From an uncultured Planctomycetota bacterium (GTDB lineage: Bacteria > Planctomycetota > SZUA-567 > JAFGNG01), in contig CAMZKK010000114.1 of assembly GCA_947311175.1 (NCBI GenBank), forward strand, positions 1 through 27,295: a DNA stretch of 27,295 nt. The letters run 5' to 3'. The notes beneath the pieces are model-generated. The model did not search any database. It was not told the DNA's origin and saw only the letters and a program-made list of their open reading frames with translations. Shown piece after piece: positions 16,346 through 23,406 of the stretch. Position 1 is the first letter of the stretch. The number at the start of each line of letters is the position of its first letter. The position numbers were made by a program, and so were the translations under genes.

Positions 16346-17232
16346 AAAGAATTGAATATTTAAAAAAGCGTTTCAATGAGTTTGGAATAGCACCGAGAAG
16401 ACAGTTAGGGCAAAATTTCTTGCTTGATAGAAATCAAGTCATTAAGGTTTGTCAAGATGCAGAAATAATGCCGACTGACACAATTCTTGAAGTAGGTCCG
16501 GGTAGTGGTTTGCTTTCGACAGTGCTTGCACAAACAGGAGCAACCTTACTTTGTGTTGAGTTTGATCAAAAATTATTTAAGCTGGTGATAGAAGAACTTG
16601 CCGAATTTAAAAATTCAGAGGTGATTCAAGGCGATATTTTAAAAAATAAAAACAATATAAACGAAGAGGTTCTTGCTCTAATAAAAATGAAATATCAGGG
16701 TAGGGAGGAAGGAAATTTAAAATGTGTAAGCAATCTTCCTTATTCTATTGCCACCCCATTTATCGCTAATTTATGTGCTGATTCTCTACCATGGAAAACC
16801 GCAGTATTTATGATTCAATATGAAGTTGCCGAGCGATTAGCAGCCACCCATGGCTCTAAGGATTATGGTAATATTTCAATTGTTGCCCAGCTCGCTTGCA
16901 GCAAGGTATCAATTGTTAGAGCAGTCCCACCGCAAGTTTTTTGGCCTCGTCCAAAGGTAAAGAGTGCGATTATAAAGATGGATTTCTTGCCGGCAGAGGA
17001 ACGAATTAAAATCCCGTGGAAGTCTCTTAGAATGGTTACAATGGCAATTTTTACCGGCAGACGAAAGAATTTGCGGAATTCAATCAGAACCCTGTTTGGC
17101 AAAAAAGAAGGTAAACGATCAGATGAATTTATCAAAACCTACGGTGTTGATATTGACAAAAGAGGAGAACAATTCACCCCTGATGAATTGCTTAAATTAG
17201 CAAGAGACTTTGAAGAGTTTACCGCCGAATAG
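16342..17232 (+). CDS. rsmA: 16S rRNA dimethyladenosine transferase RsmA (KsgA)
   Basis: A 296-residue SAM-dependent methyltransferase that dimethylates two adjacent adenines near the 3' end of 16S rRNA (A1518/A1519 in E. coli). Motifs are R-Q-L-G-Q-N-F-L (20-27), the SAM-binding E50-V-G-P-G-S-G (motif I), E73 (motif II), G-D98, and the catalytic N131-L-P-Y134. P-R-P-K-V-K-S-A and the basic C-terminal block R-R-K-N-L-R follow. The length is slightly above the usual 270-285, with a small lysine-rich insertion near 102-124. The start overlaps pdxA by 4 nt, and the 3' end overlaps the convergent HTH gene by 14 nt. Confidence 0.96.
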   Translation: MKRIEYLKKRFNEFGIAPRRQLGQNFLLDRNQVIKVCQDAEIMPTDTILEVGPGSGLLSTVLAQTGATLLCVEFDQKLFKLVIEELAEFKNSEVIQGDILKNKNNINEEVLALIKMKYQGREEGNLKCVSNLPYSIATPFIANLCADSLPWKTAVFMIQYEVAERLAATHGSKDYGNISIVAQLACSKVSIVRAVPPQVFWPRPKVKSAIIKMDFLPAEERIKIPWKSLRMVTMAIFTGRRKNLRNSIRTLFGKKEGKRSDEFIKTYGVDIDKRGEQFTPDELLKLARDFEEFTAE

Positions 17233-18136
17233 ATTTTCTGCGAGCATCAATTAATTCAGATTCAAGTTCACGATATTGTTTTTTAAGTCTATCAAAATCT
17301 TCAAGCAACCTTGCTTGTTCTTCAAGTTTTGCCTGCAAACGATCTCGTTCTTTAGTAATTTTTTGATAAGTTTGATTGATGTTCAATAGTTCAGAATTTT
17401 TCTTTTGCAACTCTTTTCTTTGTTCCTTGATTGACAAATCTCTTTTTGCAAGTAAGTCTTTATAGTCAGCCTTGAGCTCAAGAATAGCCTCTTTGTGTGA
17501 TTTTGCTTTTCTTTCTTCTTGTTCTAAAAGTTCTTTTTTTAATCTAGCGTCAAACTCTTCTCGTTGTTGTAATTTTACCGTGAGTAGTTCTGTATTTTTA
17601 GCATTTGCTTTATTTTCAGCCTCTCTAATGAGGTTTTCCTTTTTTTGTATTTCTTTTGCAAAATTGTTGGTCTTGTCAAGCAATACTTGATCATTAAATG
17701 AGCCCTTCATCAATACCGCAACAAAACCAATGCAAGCAATGACGGTGCAGGCAAGGACTAACTTCCATGCATAATTTTGACTTTTTTGTAATTTTGCCGT
17801 TAATTCTGCAATGTTTGCAGAGAGGGTTTCCATTATTCTTTCTTGACTGGCGAGAGTTCCTTTTACTCTTCCACATTCAAGAAGGGCTACCTCGAGCCGT
17901 TTTTGCGTATCAAGGCTGGTTCCGGTTGATTCTTCGTTGTAGGCATCTTCAATTCTCTCCCCGTTGTCTGTTTGGGTTTGACCATTTGAACTAGAAAATT
18001 CTTCATCAGGGATTTCAACCATCCGTTGTCCGTTTTCAGTTTTGGCATTTATTTTCCCTGATTTTATCCAGTTCCGAAGGGTACGCTCAGATATCCCGAG
18101 CGTGAATGCTGCGTGTGAAATTTCAACCCATGCCAT
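17219..18136 (-). CDS. MerR-type HTH protein with single membrane segment and long coiled coil
   Basis: A 305-residue protein. Residues 3-42 form a MerR/excisionase-like winged HTH (L-G-I-S-E-R-T-L-R-N-W-I-K-S-G-K-I). A polar linker and short helix follow, then one clear membrane helix (about 124-143, A-W-K-L-V-L-A-C-T). The rest (about 153-303) is an almost pure coiled coil rich in Glu, Lys, Gln and Leu with a very basic end. The layout suggests a cytoplasmic DNA-binding domain tethered to the inner membrane, with a coiled coil outside or along it. I do not recognise a named family. A GGGAG Shine-Dalgarno lies 6 nt before the ATG. Its 3' end overlaps rsmA by 14 nt on the opposite strand. Confidence 0.85.
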   Translation of the reverse strand: MAWVEISHAAFTLGISERTLRNWIKSGKINAKTENGQRMVEIPDEEFSSSNGQTQTDNGERIEDAYNEESTGTSLDTQKRLEVALLECGRVKGTLASQERIMETLSANIAELTAKLQKSQNYAWKLVLACTVIACIGFVAVLMKGSFNDQVLLDKTNNFAKEIQKKENLIREAENKANAKNTELLTVKLQQREEFDARLKKELLEQEERKAKSHKEAILELKADYKDLLAKRDLSIKEQRKELQKKNSELLNINQTYQKITKERDRLQAKLEEQARLLEDFDRLKKQYRELESELIDARRKSIRR

Positions 18137-18368
18137 GGATTACTCCCTGCTTTAATTAAAACAATAGTAAATATTATTAAATAATGGTTCGTGAAACTAA
18201 AAAACCAAGATTCTAAGCCTTTTGTATACGAGCAAAAGAGATTTTCGTCAAGGATAAACATCTTTAAAATTTACATAGTAATCAATAAATCTTTGGAATA
18301 ACGGTATTAAATTCGATAGTATTGTTGAGGTGGAATATTTAACCTTATTAATATGAGGATTTAGTGTG
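18137..18368. promoter_or_regulatory. Divergent spacer between HTH gene and lipoprotein gene
   Basis: This 232-nt AT-rich spacer separates two divergent genes and should hold both promoters. A GAGGA Shine-Dalgarno for the plus-strand lipoprotein lies at 18355-18359 and a GGGAG for the HTH gene at its other end. No convincing operator palindrome or promoter pair was identified. Confidence 0.3.
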
Positions 18369-19478
18369 ATGAAATATTTGTTGTTATCTAGTTTACTAAT
18401 AGTCTCTTTTGCCATAAGTGGTTGTGCTGAATTATGGGCGACCAGGGCTGCAACTAGGGTGTTTCAGCCAGTCAGTGCACTTGACGAGATAGAGGGAGAT
18501 CCATTGGCTCTTTCTGCTGTAAAGAGCATTGCAATATTTCCGGTTGCCAACAATTCAGGAAATTCAAGCTTTGACTCAATGTCATTTTCAACAAAATTTG
18601 CAAATCAGCTTGCAAGCAAGGGTTTGGTTAGAGTTACTTTCCCTCGTCAAGTAATCCGAGAAGTTGAAATTCTTAACGATCAAATTTTAAGACATAATCA
18701 GGAGTTAAGAAAACTTATTTTATTGGGAAAAGATCCGGCAAAGGAAAGAACAGAGAAGTTAATTAAAGGCATTCCTTTAACCGCTGACAGAGATGTTGAA
18801 CTCAAAATTTTAGATCCGGTCAACAGCCTTGCAGATGCGATTAAGATTGGGAGAATTTTAAAGGTAGATGCGGTGTTGATGAGTAAGGTTACAGACTTCG
18901 ACCCTTACTATCGCCCAAGATTAGCAATAACTGTGGAGGCAGTAACCACTGGTCATAGTGCGGAAGCTGCAAAAACTTTGGCTCGTCTTACTCAATGGGG
19001 AATCCCGGCATCTCAAACTTCACCACATGGAGTTGCGTGGTATCGTCAACAAGTATTTGATACCAGAGATGGTGGCACCTCTCGTGATTTATATTTATTT
19101 GCCCGAAATCATCATACAGAGGATAGGCCATTTGATACCGAAGTATATTTGAGAAGCATGGATAGGTTTTATGAATTTGTCGGTGGGACAATTGGCGAGA
19201 AATTTTTAGGGGCAAAGGCAAAGGCAACGAAAATGGTTCTGGATAAGGCAGCAGCAGAGGCAAAGAAAAGAAGATTAGATCAAGAAAAAATCAGAGCAAG
19301 AGTAAGGTCATTAGTTTATCCAACAAATAGATTGCCGAGTCAAAATGAAGTTGCTGACAAAAACATAAAAGATCGAAGAAATCGTTCATGGCGTCCGGAT
19401 ATATATGGAAAAATGTATCCGTCAAAGGTCAAAAATACTCGTCCGGAAAAACCAAAAGGCGCATATTTTAAGAAATAA
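18369..19478 (+). CDS. Lipoprotein with CsgG/LpoB-like N-terminal fold (uncharacterised)
   Basis: A 369-residue predicted lipoprotein (lipobox I-S-G-C19). The N-terminal half starts a strand S-I-A-I-F-P-V-A-N-N-S-G near residue 55 and contains A-D-A-I-K-I-G-R followed by L-K-V-D-A-V-L-M-S-K-V-T. This is the alternating pattern of CsgG/LpoB/TolB-like periplasmic lipoproteins. Next is D-P-Y-Y-R-P-R-L-A-I-T-V. The C-terminal ~100 residues are highly basic (K-A-K-A-T-K repeats) and probably disordered. A GTG directly before the ATG (18366) has equally good Shine-Dalgarno spacing, so the start is uncertain by one codon. Its target is unknown; its role may be in the envelope like the other lipoproteins nearby. 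Confidence 0.8.
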   Translation: MKYLLLSSLLIVSFAISGCAELWATRAATRVFQPVSALDEIEGDPLALSAVKSIAIFPVANNSGNSSFDSMSFSTKFANQLASKGLVRVTFPRQVIREVEILNDQILRHNQELRKLILLGKDPAKERTEKLIKGIPLTADRDVELKILDPVNSLADAIKIGRILKVDAVLMSKVTDFDPYYRPRLAITVEAVTTGHSAEAAKTLARLTQWGIPASQTSPHGVAWYRQQVFDTRDGGTSRDLYLFARNHHTEDRPFDTEVYLRSMDRFYEFVGGTIGEKFLGAKAKATKMVLDKAAAEAKKRRLDQEKIRARVRSLVYPTNRLPSQNEVADKNIKDRRNRSWRPDIYGKMYPSKVKNTRPEKPKGAYFKK

Positions 19479-19496
19479 AATAGGGTGAACGGAACT

Positions 19497-19614
19497 TAAT
19501 TAAAAATTAAAGATTAACAATGAAGGTGCTTTAGCTATTGCTAAAGGAGGTTTGATAATTTGCATCGTTTATATTTCTCCTCACCAACGTTAATTGTTTA
19601 TTTTTTCATTTAAA
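19497..19614. repeat. MITE-like palindromic intergenic element (copy A)
   Basis: A non-coding element of about 118 bp that shares blocks with 25377-25520. Shared pieces are TTAATTAAAAATT at the left end, AATGAAGGTGCTTTAGCTAT (19519-19538), GCTAAAGG and TTTGATAATTTGCATCG. The core hairpin CTTTAGC-TATT-GCTAAAG is perfect (19529-19546). The ends form an imperfect inverted repeat: GATTAACAATGAAGG on the left against CTCACCAACGTTAATTG on the right. It lies between two lipoprotein genes and encodes no protein. Type and mechanism of spread are unknown. Confidence 0.65.
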
Positions 19615-19627
19615 ACTGGAGTCCAAA

Positions 19628-20155
19628 ATGCAAAACAAAAATTTTCTAATCATTATTTTAGCTCTTCTGACAGGCGGTTGTATTCAAATCGAAGAAGAAT
19701 TTTCAATCAATCCGGACGGGACAGGCAAGGTAAAGTATGTTTCTGAAACAAATTATGCATTCACCTTAAATTCAGACAATGAAACTGAAAAAGAAAAGGC
19801 ATTAGCGACCGTAAGGGATATTTTAGAAAAATCAAAAGGAGTTAGTGCATGGAAGGATGTATCGTATAAAATAATGGGTGAAGATAGAATCAAATTTACC
19901 GGAACTGCTTATTTTAAAGATATTTCTAAATTAAAGATTGACTCAAAAATCACCATGCGAGGTCTTACTCCGATATTTAAACGGCGAGCAGATAATACCT
20001 TCTATCTTGCTCTCATTGATATAAAAGCACCAAATAAATCAGCAACGATAATTGATGAAATAAGTGACGAAGAAATTGAAAAAAAAAATGATTGCGGAAA
20101 AAGCCGAATTCAAACAGTCGTTATTGATGATGAAAATGTTTTTGAAAAAATTTAG
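19628..20155 (+). CDS. Lipoprotein, N-terminal fragment of a frameshifted gene
   Basis: A 175-codon frame that begins with a lipoprotein signal (L-L-T-G-G-C18), followed by E-E-E-F-S-I-N-P-D-G-T-G-K-V-K-Y. This opening is seen in many bacterial membrane-attached beta-rich lipoproteins of the LppM-like type. It reads well until residue about 153 (E-E-I-E-K-K). There it enters a run of ten A residues and then gives 22 unrelated residues before a TAG. The frame starting in the same A run on the +1 register (20064-21254) continues smoothly as an amphipathic helix and beta-rich domain. The two parts together (about 541 residues) look like one original protein. The N-terminal domain itself is intact. 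Confidence 0.7.
   Translation: MQNKNFLIIILALLTGGCIQIEEEFSINPDGTGKVKYVSETNYAFTLNSDNETEKEKALATVRDILEKSKGVSAWKDVSYKIMGEDRIKFTGTAYFKDISKLKIDSKITMRGLTPIFKRRADNTFYLALIDIKAPNKSATIIDEISDEEIEKKNDCGKSRIQTVVIDDENVFEKI
20079..20088 (+). other. A10 homopolymer at the frame junction (slippage site)
   Basis: Ten consecutive A residues lie where the lipoprotein frame ends its sensible sequence and the next frame begins. Removing one A would join the two frames as E-E-I-E-K-K-M-I-A-E-K with no interruption. It could be a sequencing or assembly error, a mutation, or a transcriptional-slippage site. Confidence 0.55.
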
Positions 20156-20162
20156 GATAACA

Positions 20163-21254
20163 ATGAAATTTAATCTTCCGAGTAAGGTTAAAAAAGTTGT
20201 TAATTTTTCTAAAGTGGATGGTGACAACAAGGCGGTCAGCATAACTTATAGCGGTGAAAAACTATTACGAGTTTTTACAAAAATTGCGAATGATGATGAT
20301 TTTTGGCGAGAAGCAGTTTCCACAGGCATGAGCTTAAAGAAAGACGGGCCACCACTTGAAGAAATCAATGCTAAACTTTTCGGCTTTAGGTCAGTTCCGG
20401 AAGTAATAATCAATAAGGATGGGGAAAATTTATTTGATTTTATTAAAGAAGTAAAATCTGCGCAAGCCAATAGCAATAATATGTTAAGACGACTTGGGCT
20501 TAGTGATGATGTTGTCCTACCTGCTGCTACGGGTGAAGGATTTAAAAACCTATATATTGCCGGAGTTAGATATGTAAGGATGAGTGATGAAAAAAATGGA
20601 GTGAGGCCATTTAACTGGTCTAAAGGTTATAGCTTGTCTTTGATTGGAGAATTTTATGGAGCGGTTGTGGCAGTTAGTGATGGTGAGGTAGTAAAGGCTG
20701 TTACCGACAACAACGAGGATTTACTTTTTGACAAGAAATGGGATAGAACTATCCGTTTCGCACGGCTATCCGATGATAAAGCCAAAACAGTATTTGAGAT
20801 AAAATTAAAGGCTCCATCTAATAAAGCTAAATATTTAAAAGAGATATCCGGGATAATCAAATATAAAACTTCATCCAGTGCTGATACATTAGACCTCGGC
20901 TATGTAAAATGTAAGGAAGGAGCAAGGTTTTCTAAGCTTGAAGCAATTATTAAAACAATCAAACCGTCAGAATATCCAAAGGGTGCAACCGATATTACAA
21001 TTAAAATGTTTATTTCAGCAGATACAATTAAATCTATAAAATTATTTGATGGTGAAGGTATCGAATTACAATTCAGAGAAAACAGTTATTCCTATAGCGA
21101 TAGAAGCATCACTAAAACTTTTCAAATTGCTGAGAAATTACCAAAAAAGATAAAGATAATAATTGAAAGACATTCAAAGTTAAAAATCTTTGAATGCCCA
21201 TTCGAATTAAAAAATATTGATTTGCTTGGCAGAGTAAGAGAATCAAAAAACTAA
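20163..21254 (+). CDS. C-terminal part of the frameshifted lipoprotein
   Basis: This frame is open from a GTG at 20064. The continuous homologous reading seems to start at the A10 tract (20079-20088). I give the first ATG with a Shine-Dalgarno-like AGGAT (5 nt spacing) at 20163; it overlaps the preceding stop context, so reinitiation after the TAG at 20153-20155 is possible. From there it encodes 363 residues, beginning with a P-S-K-V-K-K-V-V-N-F strand and containing several beta-rich blocks (for example N-L-Y-I-A-G-V-R-Y-V). It has no signal peptide of its own. That supports it being the tail of the lipoprotein encoded upstream, not an independent secreted protein. I do not know its function. 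Confidence 0.7.
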   Translation: MKFNLPSKVKKVVNFSKVDGDNKAVSITYSGEKLLRVFTKIANDDDFWREAVSTGMSLKKDGPPLEEINAKLFGFRSVPEVIINKDGENLFDFIKEVKSAQANSNNMLRRLGLSDDVVLPAATGEGFKNLYIAGVRYVRMSDEKNGVRPFNWSKGYSLSLIGEFYGAVVAVSDGEVVKAVTDNNEDLLFDKKWDRTIRFARLSDDKAKTVFEIKLKAPSNKAKYLKEISGIIKYKTSSSADTLDLGYVKCKEGARFSKLEAIIKTIKPSEYPKGATDITIKMFISADTIKSIKLFDGEGIELQFRENSYSYSDRSITKTFQIAEKLPKKIKIIIERHSKLKIFECPFELKNIDLLGRVRESKN

Positions 21255-21277
21255 ACACCAAAAAAGGATAAATAACA

Positions 21278-22399
21278 ATGACTATCAAAATAAAATCTTC
21301 AAAACTACAATTATGTTTACTAGCGTTATTGTTTTTTTCTTGTTCTTTCTGTTTAAACCGCTTATTTGCAGATGAGAAGTGCAGTGTGGTTTTTTTGAAT
21401 CCGGGAGGAGTGGACGATATTTTTTTTAAACCGTTGACAGATTTTACCAAAGCTGCTGCCAAAGATTTAGGGGTAGAGTTAGAAGTAATTTATTGCAATC
21501 GAGATAGAATTCAATTTGTTAATAATGCCAAAAAATTACTGTTAAGGAAATCTTTACCAAAATATTTATTGTTAATTAATGAACAAAACTTGGGGGCAAA
21601 GATTTTACAACAAGCTGACGCAGTAGGCATTAAGGTATTTCTTTTCAACGAAGACCTTGTTGAAAAAGAAAAGAAAGAGTTTGGCAAGCCTGAAATGGTT
21701 TATAAAAACTGGATAGGCTCATTTATTCCAGATGACGAGCAAGCAGGGTATCTGCTGGGTAGTGCCTTAATCAATCAAGCTATTAAATTAAATTTACATG
21801 ACGAAGAAGGAATTATAAATGTTGTTGCAATTAGTGGAGCAAAGCGAACCTTATCGGCAACAAGTAGAGAGCAAGGATTAAAGCGGGCAGTAAGGGAACA
21901 CAAAAACATTAGGATTAAACAAATTATTCCAGGGTATTGGGAAAAGGAAAAAGCAAAAATTATCGCAACTGGAGTCTTAAATCGTTATGCAAATATTCAC
22001 ATTATTTGGTGTGCCAGCGATGGAATGGCTGATGGAGTGGTAGAGGGAGTAACGAAATATGGCAAGATTATTGGTAAAGATATTTTAACCGGTGGAGTTG
22101 ACTGGACAGATATTGGAATTAAACAAGTTAAAAACGGTAATTTTGTCGCAACGGTTGGCGGTTGTGAGCTTGATGGTGGTTTATCTTTAATAATGATTTT
22201 TGATTATGACAAAGGAATTCCGCTTAAAAATAAAATCATGCGTAAAAACTTTACAATTCTCACCAAAAATAATCTCAATAAATATCAAAGAGTGTTAAAT
22301 CAAGAATGTTGGTCTAATGTAAATTTTAAATCACTATCAAAGTATTATAATCACAATCTTAAAGATTATAATTTTACAATTAATAATATTTTTAAATAG
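21278..22399 (+). CDS. Orphan periplasmic sugar-binding protein (RbsB/LuxP-like)
   Basis: A 373-residue secreted protein with a signal peptide (hydrophobic 11-26, possible cleavage after A31). The mature part fits the type I periplasmic binding fold (Peripla_BP_4, ribose/LuxP-like). It begins V-V-F-L-N-P-G-G. Later come V-V-A-I-S-G and S-R-E-Q-G-L-K-R-A-V. Then W-C-A-S-D-G-M-A-D-G-V and T-G-G-V-D-W-T, the usual ligand-pocket and hinge positions. An AAGGA lies 9 nt before the ATG. No ABC permease or ATPase gene is near, which argues against ordinary uptake. Orphan members often act as ligand sensors feeding histidine kinases or chemoreceptors. It follows the frameshifted lipoprotein by 23 nt. 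The ligand is not predictable. Confidence 0.85.
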   Translation: MTIKIKSSKLQLCLLALLFFSCSFCLNRLFADEKCSVVFLNPGGVDDIFFKPLTDFTKAAAKDLGVELEVIYCNRDRIQFVNNAKKLLLRKSLPKYLLLINEQNLGAKILQQADAVGIKVFLFNEDLVEKEKKEFGKPEMVYKNWIGSFIPDDEQAGYLLGSALINQAIKLNLHDEEGIINVVAISGAKRTLSATSREQGLKRAVREHKNIRIKQIIPGYWEKEKAKIIATGVLNRYANIHIIWCASDGMADGVVEGVTKYGKIIGKDILTGGVDWTDIGIKQVKNGNFVATVGGCELDGGLSLIMIFDYDKGIPLKNKIMRKNFTILTKNNLNKYQRVLNQECWSNVNFKSLSKYYNHNLKDYNFTINNIFK

Positions 22400-22416
22400 G
22401 GTTGTAAAGTTTAGGT

Positions 22417-23406
22417 TTATGCTTTTAAAATATTAAGGGCGTTTGCCATATCGTTTTGTAGTGGAGCTACAAACTCCATCCATTTGCCGGTTGCGGGGTG
22501 GGTTATGCCGAGGGTGTGAGCGTGGAGTGCTTGACGATTAATAATTACCTCCCCGTTTTTCCCTTGTTGTTGAGATGTCCCTTGCTGTCTCAATTCCGAT
22601 GCGGTAAAAGATGCCTCTCTACCATAAAATGTATCGCAAATTATGGGACAACCAATACTTGATAGATGGACCCTTATTTGGTGGGTTCTTCCTGATTTTA
22701 GCGTGCATTTGATAAGGCTTAAGTTTTTGAAAATTTCTTCTGTTTGGTAAATAGTCAATGATTCCCTGCCACCTTCAACGACAGCCATCAATTGTCGATG
22801 GCGTGGATTTCGTCCAATAGGCTTATTTATTTCTCCTTGCTTTGGATTTGGTATTCCGTGGGAGATTGCATAATAAACTTTTTTATTAGTTCGCTCGGCA
22901 AATTGTTTGGCGAGATGTTGATGGGTTGCATCATTTTTGGCAACCACAATTGCCCCACTGGTATCTTTATCCAAACGATGAACAATCCCAGGACGCAAGG
23001 CTCCACCAATTCCCGAGAGGTCTTTGCAATGATAAAGTAAGGCGTTGACAAGGGCTCCGCTTTCATGCCCGGGAGAAGGATGAACTACCATTCCCGGGCG
23101 TTTATTGACAACGATTAATGAGCTGTCTTCATAAATAACATCTACTTCAATATTTTCCGGTCGTGCCTCTATCTCTACTAATTCAGGGATAAAAAGATTT
23201 ATCTTTTCATTCCCTTTTAATTTTTTACTTGCCTTAACGGAGCAACCATCGACTTCAAGTAGTTTATCCGTAATTAATTTTTTAATATAACTTCTGCTCT
23301 GTTTAGACAAAATGCTTGCAAGATATGTGTCAATTCTAATTCCTGCATCTTTTTCTTTAGTGACTAATGACAAATGTTCGCCATGTTCAAGATTGTATTC
23401 AGTCAT
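22417..23406 (-). CDS. RluD-family 23S rRNA pseudouridine synthase
   Basis: A 329-residue protein with an N-terminal S4 RNA-binding domain (about 21-75, with R-I-D-T-Y-L-A) followed by the RluA/RluD catalytic domain. The catalytic Asp is D146 in H-R-L-D-K-D-T-S-G, preceded by P-G-I-V. The substrate-contact motif S-G-R-T-H-Q-I-R-V-H-L follows. Members isomerise uridines in 23S rRNA (RluD: helix 69), and the S4 plus length fit RluD/RluC-type enzymes rather than RluA. The start codon overlaps the GH3 gene stop by 4 nt (ATGA), so it is translationally coupled. Which uridine is modified cannot be read from sequence. Confidence 0.93.
   Translation of the reverse strand: MTEYNLEHGEHLSLVTKEKDAGIRIDTYLASILSKQSRSYIKKLITDKLLEVDGCSVKASKKLKGNEKINLFIPELVEIEARPENIEVDVIYEDSSLIVVNKRPGMVVHPSPGHESGALVNALLYHCKDLSGIGGALRPGIVHRLDKDTSGAIVVAKNDATHQHLAKQFAERTNKKVYYAISHGIPNPKQGEINKPIGRNPRHRQLMAVVEGGRESLTIYQTEEIFKNLSLIKCTLKSGRTHQIRVHLSSIGCPIICDTFYGREASFTASELRQQGTSQQQGKNGEVIINRQALHAHTLGITHPATGKWMEFVAPLQNDMANALNILKA

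Noticed and set aside
19497..19614. Small insertion sequence with its own transposase.
   Set aside because: The element is only about 118 bp and has no coding frame; it can at most be a non-autonomous element.
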